From assembly GCA_016801845.1 (NCBI GenBank), contig CM028927.1, forward strand, positions 14,322,501 to 14,386,500: DNA of 64,000 nt, given 5' to 3'. Shown here one piece after another: positions 27,511 to 41,300 of this stretch (its first letter is position 1; every line of letters starts with the position of its first letter). The stretch comes from Polydactylus sextarius (taxonomy: Eukaryota; Chordata; Actinopteri; Polynemidae). The notes below the pieces were generated by a model. It had not been told where the DNA came from. It was given only the letters and a program-made list of their open reading frames with translations, and made no database searches. The position numbers were made by a program, and so were the translations under genes.

Positions 27511-28587
27511 GACACATGCAACGCCTGAGTGATTACAGCTATATGTTTCCAATGGCACAGATAATACTTTTGTTTCTTTTGCAGCTCCTCCCTTCCCTCC
27601 GCTCTCTCTCTCCTTTATCTTTTCACCCTCCTTCCTCTCTCTCTCTCCCCATTTTTTTATTTTTTATAACCCCCCCTCCTCTCTCTACAATGTGCCACAG
27701 AGACAGTTGATAACAGAGTGTTGACTCTGTGATAGGCTCATTACTGCTGTTGCTGAGAGAAGCTGTGTATCTTACACTGCACAATATGGGCCCGGCCCTC
27801 ACGCCGCTGCGAGAGACACCGATAACGTCTCGTCGCTGTTGTCGTACGTTTGATACGGTCAGTTATCTGCTGAGCAAAAAGCAACTGAATTAAGTGAAAA
27901 TGGGATTGTAATCAAAGAAATTGTTTTGTTTTTGATAAATTGAAACCACTTACAAGTTGTTTAAGTATGATGATGATGGTGAAACACAAGTTTTCCAACA
28001 GTTAGTTTGTGTTTGTTTTTTGAAGTGAAATTAGTTCACTGCCTGGTTGGTTGTCTGCCGTGTTCCTGTCCTGAACAGATGTGAATATAGTATCCAGAGA
28101 TACAAGCATTAGGGAAGTGTGTGTGTGTGTGTAATGAGCACTGCAGTCATTAGCAAGGGAGGGGGGGGTGTTTTGTCGCCGTTCTGTACAGAGGGCATGC
28201 AGGATGGCACAGATGGTGGTGGAATGAGACCCGTACTCGCTGCAGATTTACGCTCCTCTCTCGGGCGTCTGTCTGTGTGTCTGTGAGTCTCTCCTCATTT
28301 CTCATTCGACGGCCCGAGCGTATGCATCAGTGTCACTGTGGCAAGACGTGCAGACAAACGATGTGGTGCGTCGTCTATTTCCAGATCTAGTCTGTCTGAT
28401 TCGCTTCTCAGGAGCTTTTGTTATCAAACTAAATCCTGCCACAGTTTACGTGCAAATGATGATGTAGTTCTCTGTGTTCACACAGATGTAGAACTGTTGT
28501 TTATCTCCTGTATTTAACTATTTCCTACACAGTTCTTTGGTTTTATTCTATTATTTTTCCTCATCTTTCTTCTTTGTCTTTCTGCAG

Positions 28588-28725
28588 ATCGCACTGGGAA
28601 GCGCTCCACCATGCCCGACTCACCTGCGGACGTCAAGACACAGTCCAGGTTGACCCCCCCTACCATGCCACCCCCACCCAGCACGCAGGGAGCACCACGC
28701 AACAGCTCCTACACCCCCACCACTC
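28588..28725 (+). CDS. runx1t1: runx1t1 exon with start MPDSPADVK (N-terminus)
   Basis: Acceptor is a clean pyrimidine tract ending TTTCTGCAG at 28587; donor is GTGAGT at 28726. The exon enters in phase 1: one base from the preceding exon completes an Asp codon, then RTGKRST leads to the internal Met at 28611. Known MTG8 isoforms carry DRTEKHST in this place, so both an upstream start and the internal Met are plausible. I count residues from the internal Met, giving residues 1-38 plus the first base of Leu39. The segment MPDSPADVKTQSRLTPPTM is family-diagnostic and includes the Pro-rich PPTMPPPP stretch. In RUNX1-RUNX1T1 fusions this exon lies at the fusion junction (established for human). 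The preceding exon was not found in the window. Confidence 0.95.
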
Positions 28726-29551
28726 GTGAGTAAAAGTCAGTTTTATTGTTTACAGCGTACTGACAGGGGTGCGTGTCATCAGAGTTTATAACAATAGTCA
28801 AAATCGTGGATTTGTTTCGTAGTTTGTGACGTCAGATGCAACATTTGTTGTGAGAAACATCAGCATCGCAACATCTTCTTAACAAGCTGCGTTGAGCTTT
28901 TTTTTCCAAATTGCAGTCATTCCCAATGACAGCAAGTTCATTAATACCCCCGCTTACAAAACCATAGGAGTTTTGCCATAACGTTCACATAGCCCGTGAC
29001 GAGGAAATTACACCCTAGTATTCACGTAGAAGTACATACTTAACCACTTGCATGAAGAGCACTAGAATCATTGAATCAAAGGCCCCGTGGTTAAAAAATG
29101 CTCAGAGCACTCAAGTCTGCATTAGTAGTGCTGGTGCTCGCTATTTTCTTCTCTTTCAATCACTTACTCACCCCTTTCTTAGTCTCTGGTATCTACTTTC
29201 TCTCTCTCTCTCTTTCTCTCTCTATGTTTGTATCTGTCTCTCTCTCTCTCACACACACACAAGCGCTCACACTCCGCAATTAACGTCGGGGCTTCCGTGC
29301 GATGAGGGAGGAAAGGCCCAGCTCTCTCATTACGCATGCCGAAGGTTTTAACAAAGCAGTATGCTTTGATTTCCACCCGACGTAATTGTTACCAGATGCA
29401 GTTTGAGTATCTCGTCTCTCTCGTCTCTTTACAGTGGCGGCTTTGGACGGTGGCCAGAAGGGGAGTGAGTGGATCGCTAGTCAAAACCTAATCTCATTAG
29501 AGAGAAAGCTTTATGCCGCCTTGTATCTCTTTGTACACCAACTCCCCTGTA

Positions 29552-29590
<39 letters not shown>

Positions 29591-32500
29591 TGCTCCCGTG
29601 CTCTGGCAAGACGGGGGGTCACACTGTCCCAGTTTGTTTAGACTTCAGGGAAAGAGGGAAAAGGAGAAGGAGCTGGAGCGACGCAACATGTCTCCGAATG
29701 CAGAAATATGTTTTTATGAGAGGATGCCGCAAAGGATCAAACAAGCCGCTGTGATTGGAAACAAATGTTGAGGATTGTGAATGTTTTCAGGGGAATGTAA
29801 ATCATTGGTTAGGTCTCCATGAAGCTGACCTATGTTGTTCCCTTTTTTGGTGTTTGTTAATGGTACAATCAGGGTTTTAGGTTATTTTTAGGGATTTGTA
29901 TACAGCCAAGAAGAATGCAGTGTTAGTTTGGAACAACAGTTTGTATCCATGGAAATTATATTCACTAGAAATATAATTTTGCCCTCCTTTCTCTTAATTC
30001 TGCTATTTATCTCTTTGTCTCGTGCAGTAACCAACGGCAGTAGCCACTCTCCTACGGCGCTCAACGGCGCGCCATCTCCTCCTAATGGATACAGCAACGG
30101 TCCCAGCTCCTCCTCCTCGTCCTCGTTGGCCAATCAGCAGCTGCCGCCAGCCTGCGGCGCCCGGCAGCTCAGCAAGCTCAAGCGCTTCCTCACGACTCTA
30201 CAGCAGTTTGGCAACGACATTTCACCTGAAATCGGCGAGCGGGTCCGCACATTAGTGCTGGGACTAGTGGTGAGTGGCTACTGTGTGTGTGCAAGCTGTA
30301 GTTCAAAGGAGCTTGTAGAGTGAAAGCCGACACCGGGTCTTAAGTTAGCAGGAATAAGTGAATCAGTTAGTGGGCTATTTGAGAATAATTCTTAGCATTT
30401 GTTCAGCACGCCTCAAGTACCAGATGGAAGAGGTTTACTGAATCAAAAAGGTTTAAATAGTGTCAGGTTTGTTGTCAGTCACGGAGATGAGGACTTAAAT
30501 AACTTTGAAATACTTATCGCTGATTATGGAAAGCGCCTGGGGTATTTTTGAAAGGCTTTTTTTTATTTTCTCATGTCAGAGACCTCACCCATCTGGTCCT
30601 TCAGGCGTAAGTGTAAAATCAACACTCAGAGAGATTTGCAAATCTTTGCCTTCTGGATTGACGTCCATCAGCACTTTGCAGCTCTTTCTTCAGTGTAACA
30701 CAACGCCTGGTAAAACACTCAAAGTATGTTGTTGTCTAGGAAAAAAGAAAATTTAAATCAAACCATCAAACTATCGTTTTAATGCACCTGATCCACTCTG
30801 GATTTAACTGCAGTTCATTTATTTAAATTGAAAATCAACACCCAGCAGCATGGAAAACTAGAGATAAGGCCGATAAGGATTAGGCCTTTTATTATATCAC
30901 TAAGGTTGTGGGGTTGCCTGATAACCTAACATGACTCAGCCAACTGCAATATTAAGAGATTTCGCTAATAAATAGATGGAATAGCAACAAAGTGATATAC
31001 GGGATGATTGTAGACATAAAGTAAAACTGATTAGCACAAATTGAAGTGAATTTCAGTAAATAAAACTCCTAAAAAATGTGATATTCAAAACCAAAATAGA
31101 TTATATAATAGAAGATTAAATAAATAGAAGATTTTAACACAAACAATATATAAAGAACAACAACGGGTCTTAAAAGGTTAAATTACAGCATGTGCAGAGG
31201 TGTTCACAAAGGTTCACAAAGCAGTTTTCTGAGAAAAAAATACAAATCAAAGACAAAAAACAAGAAAGATGTGATGAGACAGATGTGTTTCTGCAGCTTA
31301 GCTGACATGGTTAAATCGAGGCCTTATCACCGAGAGCATTCGGTTTGAAATACATGTGCAAATCTAAAGATTTACCACACGTCCGTGTGATCTGAGAAAA
31401 TCTGAGCATAACGAACGGAGGGAATACAGAAATAGTGATTGAATGTTGCGAAGGAAAAAAAAAGGAGGAGGCGGAGGAGATGGAGGGAGGAATTTTTTAA
31501 TTAGCCTCACAGAGCATAGCCTCCTTTTGGCTTCACTATGTTTATTTTTCTCACCGTCTGCATATGCACATGCCTCTCCTGTGTCCTTTTGGCTTGCATA
31601 CTGCCCCCCCTCCCTCCATCTCTCTCCCTCCCCCGTCATCTCTCTCTCTCTCTCCAACTTTTCTCCTCTCCCTCAGTGTCTCTGGGTCCCTCCCCCTGCC
31701 TTATTGAAAAGAGTGACACCGTTAATTAGCTAGTTGTGTGCTGGAGAGAGAGAGAGAGAGAGAGACGGAGACTCAGGAGGTTTCACTAGCTGTCAAGAAC
31801 AGCCCCTACGCAATCTGGGCAAACAGATGTAAGGCTGAATGTAACAAAATTCAGGTCTGGGAAATAAGACTAAGAGAGTGTAGGGAGGAAAAATAATATC
31901 TCCAGCTTTTTTTTTTTTCTTTTTTTTTTTTATCTGTCTCGCTTGATTTTTTTCTCTCTTTGTTTGTATTTTTGCTTGTTATAAAGCAGACTCCTCTCCC
32001 GTGTGCATGTTCACCTCTTCCATCTTTCTCCGTCTTTTTTTTTTTTTCTTCTCTTCTCTGCATCTTGGGTATACATCATGTCACGAAATTAAAAAATAGT
32101 GTCACCGCCGTCTCGTCAACCGCTAATACAAGATGCAGGTAACTAAAGAAGAAGAAAACGTAGGGTTTTGTTTGGGTTTTGGGTGGTTGACAAACTGAAA
32201 TGTATAACCTACTTTAGAAAAAAAAAACATATACAAAATACAGACTCGCCGGCATTTTCCAGGTCCGCTCTATGTTTCTGTAAAGTATTTTTGGTCATCT
32301 TGGTCTTATCTGGGCTGTTCAAAGAGGCGGACGGTGATTCGGTTGACACTGACTGAGAGAGGAAACGTAGGCAAAGCATGATGCCAGCGAAGTGATAGGC
32401 TCATATATTGCACTGATAAGGACAATGGATGTCATATGGCAGATACGTACATGACAAAGTATCTGCGTGAACTGCACAATATGTATTATTTTATTGCGGA

Positions 32501-35500
32501 AGCATCCCGCTCCGTATTCGAGCCACCATTAAACAAACCTTTTTTATGCAGGTTTCTGTATCATGCAACATGTTTTTTGATGATGTCATTCCTGCATGTG
32601 TATTTGTTTTGTTAATTGAAGGAGATGTGTGTCTTTGTTTTCTGTGGCTCTTTTTCGCTGTGGCCTGCCCATATGCTTCCTATTACAAAAACCCGAAACA
32701 TTCACTCCAGGCCAGGATGTAGCTTAGCTTCCAATAAGTAATATTATCACTTAATGCTTTCCACATGGATTCATGTGTTTTCTCTCTGTCTGTCTCTCTC
32801 TTCCAGAATTCCACACTAACCATCGAAGAATTTCACTCCAAGCTCCAAGAAGCCACCAACTTCCCTCTGCGACCTTTTGTCATACCCTTTCTGAAGGTAG
32901 ATATTCAAATATACAATTACTACCGAGGCTTTTTCCTCGCCTCCCTGCCTGCCTGATCGACCAAATCTGGAAAACATTTAGCAAGACCAGATCCAGATGT
33001 GAATACTTATGTTCATGATATGTATCCCTGTTTTTTTCCCTGTTTTCGTTGTCTCTCTCATCTTTTTAAATCTTTCTCATATCTTCTATCCCCAACCTGA
33101 TTTTTTTTTTCTTACTTGTCACTCAGTTGCGCTGCAATTTCACAAGCTACTGTTTCTTTCATTTTGTTTGTCACATCATCTGCTTTTTTTTATTTCTCTT
33201 GTTTTTTTTTGCTTTTTTTTCCTTTTGTTTCACCCACTTTGTTCGAGGCTGTGATTTTTATGTACACTATATGAACTGGAAAGGTGTTTTTTGAAAGCAT
33301 CCTGCTAAACATGCGGTGGAACAGAACACAATGAATGTGGTTTTGGCATCAAGACAACTTCCACTTTCATGTGCTCCTTTTCCAGCCCTCCTTTCTTTTT
33401 CTCTCTGGCTCATTTTGTCATCGATTCTTTATCCGTCTAACGCCACATTTTCAGCAAGTATTCCCCATTTCAGCCATTAACATGGTATATTACCAGAGTA
33501 AGGAGCACTCTTGTGTTAGTCATGCGGCCGTGCCCTTGCTTCAGCCCATTTGTCATCGGTCGCCTTGTTTCAGTTTCAACAGCATCTCGCTTCTCGCTTC
33601 TCTTTATTCCGGTTCGGGTAGATAAAAACGAAGAGGGTTTGTGATTTTTTTGTTTTTGTATCTACAGGTGAAATAGCGGCCGTTTATGTGCTTTTTGTGT
33701 CAAGTAGGTGCATATTCTGGATGTCAGCAGGATTTGAGGGTAATCTAACGCCGTATGGGGTTGAGACTGCTGGCTGGCGGCGGCGGTGGTATGATTTGTT
33801 TTGGCACTAAAAGATGACAAATGGCACAAGGAGGGGTGGAGGGAGGGGAGGTTTATACTGAGAGATGTACTGTGCAGTAGCAGTTCAGACCATGTTATGA
33901 GGTCCAGGTGAAGCCGAGATCGATATCAGTGTGGTACTGAGAGACGGAGAGCAGGCACGGGCCAAACATTTAACACAGAGCTTATTTGTTTCTATCACAC
34001 TGTTTTACTTTCTCACTTTTCTCCATCAATCTTACTCTGGATTTCTCTGTCACTTATCTCTGCTGCTCCATCTATTCGTGCCTGAGTGACAGGCATGAGG
34101 TAAATACTATTTATGAAAACAAGACAGTCGGTTCATCCTGAGTAGAATATCGTCTCATTTTCTGCCGTCTGTTTGCGCGTGCACGTTGTTAATTTGAGTT
34201 TGCAGAGGTGTGCGTGTGTGAGCTGACATTCACCAGCTTATATATTATCCACCGCTGTTCAGCGTAGATGTGGGCAACGCGAATCAGTCCTACTTGAACT
34301 ACGATTAGCTGGCTGTTCACGAGAACTTCTCCTTTCTTTACATCTTTAATTTTTCCTCATCTTTTTCTGCTGTCATTTGCTCCTTCTCCGTTCCTGCATC
34401 TTTCTCCCTTTTCCGTCTCAGTTTGTCTCCTTTCTATCCATCCATCCTCCAGTCCCTCCATCCCTTCTCCCCTCCTCGCCAGATGGTTAGTGTATCACTG
34501 GGATGGCTGCAGAATCAAAGATGCAACTCTTTTTCTTTTTTTTTTCTCCTTCGCTCCTTCTCTGCCTCTCTCTCTCTCTCTTTCGCTCTCCCCAGTCTAA
34601 TTTTAGTGTCTTCCCACTGCGGGGCCTTTAATGCCAGCTACCATATGGTAGCAGAGAGCAGTTGGAGGTGTGGGGGAGCTTTTATAGGTGCGTCGAAGCA
34701 CAGCTGCAACAATGCGCGTCAGGGCTCAGAGTTTTTCATTACGCTAATGTTAGACTGAGCCGACCCCTCTAGCCCCCGCCAGCCCCACCCCACCCCCCTC
34801 CCCTCCACAACCCCCACCCAAACTCACTCAACTCTTTTCCCCTTCTCTTAATACCGAACCGCAAATTGGTTGGGACTCTTTACTGGAAGGAGCAATCATA
34901 AACCACACAACTCCAGTGATGTGATGTGTTGGCGGGCCGCCCGCCGCACGAGACAACGGGCTTACAAAGCAACAATGTTTCTCTGTTTTCCAAAAAAAAA
35001 AAAAAAAATTTTTAAGTTTGCTCTCATCTCGGCTGTCAAGCGTTTTGTTTTTCTTGTGGCGTGAAGAAGTGAGAAGAGAGCAGCGACGCAGGGGAATAAA
35101 CACGTTAAGCCTAAAAAAAGAAGGAGAGAGAGCGCATGGCGATAGGAAATAATTGAAATAGGACAATGTAAAGTCACTTCGATTCTCTTCCGACAGTAAA
35201 TTGCACAGAAACAGAGAGTTGATAAAACACAGCGTATTCTGAACATGGCATATTCTGAATTGTTTTTTTGGCACCATTTGACAAAATGACACATCCAACA
35301 TTTTCACAATAAATCATCCCTGACCAGATTTTAGCTGCAGCTGCTGGACAAAAACACCACTCCAAATTTTCTTTTTCTATTCAAGTACAGATGTTGGTTA
35401 TCGTAACTGAACAGCAGAAAATCTCTGCACTTTATCATATGAAAAATGATCCAGTCTCTTCAGTGGTCTGCATTTCTTGACTCAGTTTTTTTTTTTTGTT

Positions 35501-37456
35501 AATGCATCCCACATCTCTGGCAATTAGGATGACCTCTAATTAATGAAAGATGAGTTCACCAGGGTCAAAGCAATCTATTTTATGCTCTTTTTTCAGAGGG
35601 TAATTACGATCATAAACTATTAACGGACCATTAACTCTGGCAGGTAAAGTGAAGGCCAGTGCCTGGCATTTCTTTTACTACAGCCAATTACTGGAGAGGA
35701 TTTTTTTTTTTGGTATGATTAGGAAACATAAATATCACAAAAAAACTTACAGATGCAAATTTTGTGTGTATGTGTGTGTGTTATTATACAGTCGGCAAGG
35801 ATGAGACTGAATGGTCAAAGAAATGGAAGCAAATACATCAGCTACTTTTGGACAAAGGGAGAGAAGATGAAGCAGTGAATAAAAGCCTATAACACAAGAG
35901 AAGATTATGAAGCTGGAAAAAAATAAGGAAAAAGGGAATAAAGACTCAGAGAGAGATTATGTTATTGAGGACAAAACAAAGACTAACAGACCTAAAAAAC
36001 TTACAAAGATGGCCCCTCCAAAGGCTCTTGTGATGTACCTCGCCAAAATAGCCCCCGCTCTCATTCTGAACCTGCCTGACGCAACACTTTCATCTTCTTG
36101 CTTCAAAATGCACCCCATCAGACGTCTTTGAAGTCGATGCTCATTTACCTGCATGACCCTGTAACTCCGCACAAGAAAGTAGACAGACCCCCCTTGTTAT
36201 GTCAAAGAAATTGAAAATATCTTCTTTAAAAAAAGATGTGGAGGGAAAAAAGTGCATGCATCACAGAGAAAGTGTTAATGCACTGTAGATCACAGGAAGT
36301 GGTCTTGGTTCAGTTGTAATGAGCAAACAGGGATTAGATGATATGGACAGGATGGATCTGTTGTTACCTCAAATTGTTGTTTTTTTGCCACGAAAAAGGC
36401 GACAGAACAGCATATTATTTTGTATTATTATAACAGCATATTGTTATGTGAGCTTTGGACTTTCTCTTTTCTCGGATGCGTAGTAAGATTTTATGTGTAT
36501 TCAGATTTATTTCTGAACAACAAGCTCTCGAGCTGTCTGTTAACTTTATAGAGTTTTACATTTTGAGATTCGTCTGTTTAATTTAACATAAAACATCACT
36601 GATCTACTATAGTTTGCCCAAGAACTTTCAGTGCTGATTTCCTCTTTTGAGTCTCTAAGTTGATTTTAATTACCAGTACAGCATTTGTGTTTTGTTTTTT
36701 GTTTTTTTTGCAGTTTTAAGTTTCATTATTATTTTTTTCAATGTAAACAGCAGAGCTCAGAATGCAGCAGGAAACAGAAGAAGTGTTTGACTGAACAGAT
36801 GATTTGTTTTAAGACTAATGTGACATTTTAGGTTTTTTTTTCTACAGCAAATCGTTTCCTCTAATAATCCAGTTTTGTGTCTCCGTAGGCCAACCTGCCA
36901 CTTCTTCAGAGGGAGCTGCTTCACTGTGCCAGACTGGCCAAGCAGAACCCGGCTCAGTACCTGGCCCAGCATGAGCAGCTGCTCCTGGACACCAGCACCA
37001 CCTCCCCGGTGGACTCCTCTGAACTCCTGCTGGATGTCAATGAGAATGGCAAAAGAAGGACGCCAGACAGGTGGGTGAAATAGAAAGTCAGAGCTCTTAC
37101 ACAATGATAAGGATCAGAATGTAGAGTTTATAAATTTACCAGCTGCAAACATAAAAGCAGTTGAGATTTTTTTTTCTCCTCTATTATTTGATCTCATGCA
37201 TAAATCCCTTTGAGTCTTCCCGCATCCCCATGAGTCCATACATTACTCAACAGACACAAGATGAGCCAATACAAGGCAATAGTGTGATGTGTTAATGTAT
37301 GTATGGGAAGTGTCTGTCAGTGCACCACCGGGCCTCATGACGTGCTTGGTTGGACATCTCTCTGCTCACAGCTCCTGCTCTTAATGGGCCAGAACCGAGG
37401 AGAGAAAGAGATTGGAAAAGTAGACCTGGATGCACCCAGAGACACACACACACACT

Positions 37457-37496
<40 letters not shown>

Positions 37497-38367
37497 CCCA
37501 CACTTCCTGAGGACAGAACAACGAATGAAGACATCTGTGACTCGTGTTGATGTGCACGAATGCATCTGCTGTGTATGTTTCTAGAAGCTAAGCCAGACCT
37601 TATCATTTATGTATAATGTATTGAGCCAAATCATTACGATCATTTGTGGTCATGGACTTCAGTGAAAACCTAATGGTCCCTCCCCCCGATGGACAAGCAG
37701 AGAGATGTGCAATAGTCTTTTCCTCCAACAGAGTCCCACCAAAGCATTACAAATGGCTGCAATAAAATTAACATAAAAAACAATCTATGCGTATCCAGGT
37801 TTTTCAAAAGTATTTACTTGCAAATCTTTATATAAATAATGAGAAATGTATCGAGCCATGCAAACACACATTATTAAGCATTTTTTAACTTTTTGGAAAG
37901 AAGTTTCTGAGCATTTGTGTGTGTGTTTGTGCTTTGTTGTGAGTTTGTGCCTGTGCTATGAGTACAGTGTGTGCATGGTCTTTTGAAATAAAGAGTAATT
38001 CCCGAGGGTCTAAAATTTTTAATACAGGCAGGGGAGAGGAAAATGTACTTTTTATATTTGCTGAGGGACAAAAATGCCGAACGTGATATTAATAATTCTC
38101 ACCTCTCTTTTCCCCCAACAGTCAGATAGGCAGACTTTTTCTGTAATACCTGCATATTTGCAGGCCGTCTGGTGCATAGGGGAGTGAGCTTCGGGGAAAA
38201 GATGTGCGTGTAAATGTGTGTGTGTGAGCGAGAGAGAGAGAGAGAGAGTAAATACACATCTGTATTCAATGAGGAAATGTTTGTGTGGATGTGTGTGTAC
38301 ATCATTTTCTATCTAGAGTGAATGTGTAAGGATGGTTCATGTATGCCCACCTCTGTATGTGTGTGTG

Positions 38368-38398
<31 letters not shown>

Positions 38399-41300
38399 GT
38401 GCGTGTGTGTGTACCTTGGGAGATGGGCTGATAACACATACAGATGAGGCTCCAGCACCAATACGGCTGGCTAAGCACCTCTGCTTTCTGCTTACCTTTG
38501 CTCTGCATTCCCGCTTATTGGAGCCCTGTGTTGGAATATTGGAATTTGAATGGAAATCCTTAATTACAGACAACAATGTACTATCAATGCATTCTGATTA
38601 ATACTGTGGTCTGCACAAACCAGACTGGGAATATCGCATTGCAATATGCATATAAGAAGAAAAAAACATATAGTGTATGTTCTGTAAATTCGCCAGCAAA
38701 AGCTGATATTTAAATAGTAGCTGGGAGTGCAAAATTATACATACATGTTCTGTAATGGCTTCCATGGTAAATTTAGCACAGTTCAGCAATTTCATCACTT
38801 GCATAAAGTATAATTACACAATACTCAACACTCCAATGCTGAGTTACTGTTTTTAGCAAAAAAAAATACCATTCTCTCTCTTTCTTTCTCAGAAACTGAT
38901 TAATTCTGATACGTTTCTCGTGTTTTTGTCAATGTAAGTCACCTGCACATACTGCAGGTGTTTCACAATAAAAGTCTTCCCAGGCAAACAAATGAATCAC
39001 GGCCTCTGAAAAACTGAATATGAGACAATAAAATCTACTTATAGTTCATCAAATTGGTATTGGAGAATTTACAGCACTTGTATAGAAATGTGTAAGTACA
39101 GAGATCCAGACAGAGTTTATGTGTCTAACAGCATTAAAATGACAGATTCATCGCCAAGTGTGTGTATATTGAGCGTATTTATCTACAGTTGCTTAAAAAA
39201 TTATTTGTGCAGACATGATTGCATTGTATAGGTGACTGTGAGCATGTGTGTGTGGATGTATGTACTTTTCGTGCCTGTAGATACAAACATTGTTGCAGTA
39301 GGAGGGCTGGGGAGATAAGAGTGTGGTTGGTGGGGGGAGAAGAATGGATGGATGAGTCAAGGGAGACAGGGAGAGACGGACGGATGGAGGGAAAGAGCAT
39401 ATGGAGAGCTGTGGATGAGCATTAGGAGCCCATAAAAACAGCTCATTAAGAAGTTCAATCTGTTCATCAGAGAGAGAGAGAGAGAGAGAGAGAGATGAGG
39501 AAGAAGAGGAGAGAGAGAGAGAGAGGGAACTGGAGGATTGCAGATAGTTGGGGGAGGTTGGCAAGATTTAACTGTGAACTGACGAAGCTAAGAACACACA
39601 GACACAGACATACAGACACACATGTGCAAGCATGAACACACACAAACACACCTGGCCACATTAATCTTCAGAAGCAGCCTGACAAAAATCCACCTGATCC
39701 CCTGGAAGCTTCTCATGTGAATACGCGTGTACGCGTGTGCTCGTAAATTTGTGAGTGCGAACACGTTCAAGGTTTAGTTGTGGTATAAGTGTGTGTGTCA
39801 TGTTTTCAGTGGGAAAAAAATCCAGGATGATTCTGGTCTTTTGTCTGATAAGAGGTTGAATTCACATCTTTAGTGCAACACAAAGAACCAGAAAACAGGT
39901 GTTCTGATGATGATACATTTCAAGTTTGGCTCTTGTATGTAATAACTAACAAACTAATTCTGTAAGCAGTCATTTTTTTTTTACAAAAAAGGTGTGATAT
40001 AAACATCAGTCTGTGCCTGTTTTCTGTCTGATACTCTCCTTTTTATTTTGTCCCGATCTTTTGCAACACGAGGCAAGTCTTTTATTTGCCAGGCTGTCAG
40101 TGTTGCAAGAGTGTGTTCATATCTGGTAACACCAAACAATCTGGCCAGTTTTGAGCTTATATTCAAGTCGAACTTTTAGTTGGAACAAGTAAAGCAGTTT
40201 GCTGTAAGTAAGTAATTCTACACACACACATTAATACTATGTCACATGTTTTAGTAATTTTGCCATAGAAAAAAAAGATGTTGAAATACAAACTCAGAGA
40301 ACATCTTTCTCTGTCTCTGTAGAACCAAAGAGAACGGCTTCGAGCGAGATGGTTCCCTGCATCCAGATGTTCACCCCAGCAAACGGCCCTGCACCATCAG
40401 CCCCGCACAGCGGTTCAGCCCTTCCAACGGGCTCTCCTACCAACCCAACGGCCTGCCCCACCCAGGTCCGCTTCCTCCACAGCACTACCGACTGGACGAC
40501 ATGACCATCGCCCATCACTACAGAGACACCTACAGACACCCAGCCTCCAATCATCGGGAGATCCGAGAGAGAGCCAGGTCCATAGGTGAGAACACATGGG
40601 ACAGTGTGTGGAAAAAACACTAATCCTACTATATGGAATTGTGTCAAAACTTTGGCTCAGTAGAAGCACCAAGGAAAAATAAAGAGGATTTCATATACAG
40701 AAGTAAGCTTTTGCAACAGTTACATCATTTTTACATCACTTTTCAGGCCTCTCACTTCTTTATAAACCAGGATCAGTCATTTTAACAGTAGCGATAATCA
40801 GTCAGTGTCCACATGGTGGATGTTTGTCGGTGCAGCATGTAGACAGACAGTCTCTCTAACAGGCCACACAGAGCCACTGAAACCTGATGTCTGAGTGAAG
40901 TAATGCACTGCACAACAGAAGAACATTTAGGAGCAGTGTGGTCATATTAGAGACTTTTTTTTCTGTGTAGACCGAGCCTTGATGAAGCTATAATGATGAC
41001 TTTGGCTCTGTTCTAAAAATAGGAGACATTTACCATGTCTCGCCTTGTGATGGATGTTTATTGGACTGGAAGCTCAGTCATTTGAGTCCTGCCCTCGGGG
41101 AGGAGAAGAGGGGGTTATGGAGACAGCAAAGAAAAGGGGGGAGGTAAGGCAGGAAGAGAAAGATATGGATGGAGACAGAGTGCCAAGCTGGGAACAAATG
41201 TAAAGTAGATGAAGAGGGAGGGCAAGAAAGTGCTTGAGTAATGTTACACTCATCATCTGTGTCATACTGACTTGTCCTCTGTTTATCTTTCTTTCTGTTG

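Larger units (their letters stand above)
19201..28587. other. non-coding intronic stretch up to the first coding exon
   Basis: No coding gene can be supported. Contents: T-rich tracts (about 20318-20332, 23059-23076), TG repeats at 24926-24987 and 27414-27508, a nested palindrome at 23916-23952, a 21-bp imperfect tandem duplication at 24392-24437 and a small perfect palindrome at 27021-27039. The short minus-strand frame at 24023-24208 is not recognisable as any family. Confidence 0.6.
28726..30027 (+). other. runx1t1: runx1t1 intron after the first visible coding exon (1302 nt)
   Basis: Bounded by GTGAGT and CGTGCAG. Holds a pyrimidine/CT repeat at 29200-29260, a CA repeat at 29553-29587 and the candidate microexon at 29435-29464. 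Nothing else coding is visible. Confidence 0.9.
37071..40322 (+). other. runx1t1: runx1t1 intron (3252 nt)
   Basis: Bounded by GTGGGT and TCTGTAG. Contains a CA repeat at 37442-37492, GA at 38230-38248, TG at 38355-38412, a (GA)n block at 39469-39525 and a palindromic pair of E-boxes at 38940-38960. No gene seen. Confidence 0.9.
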
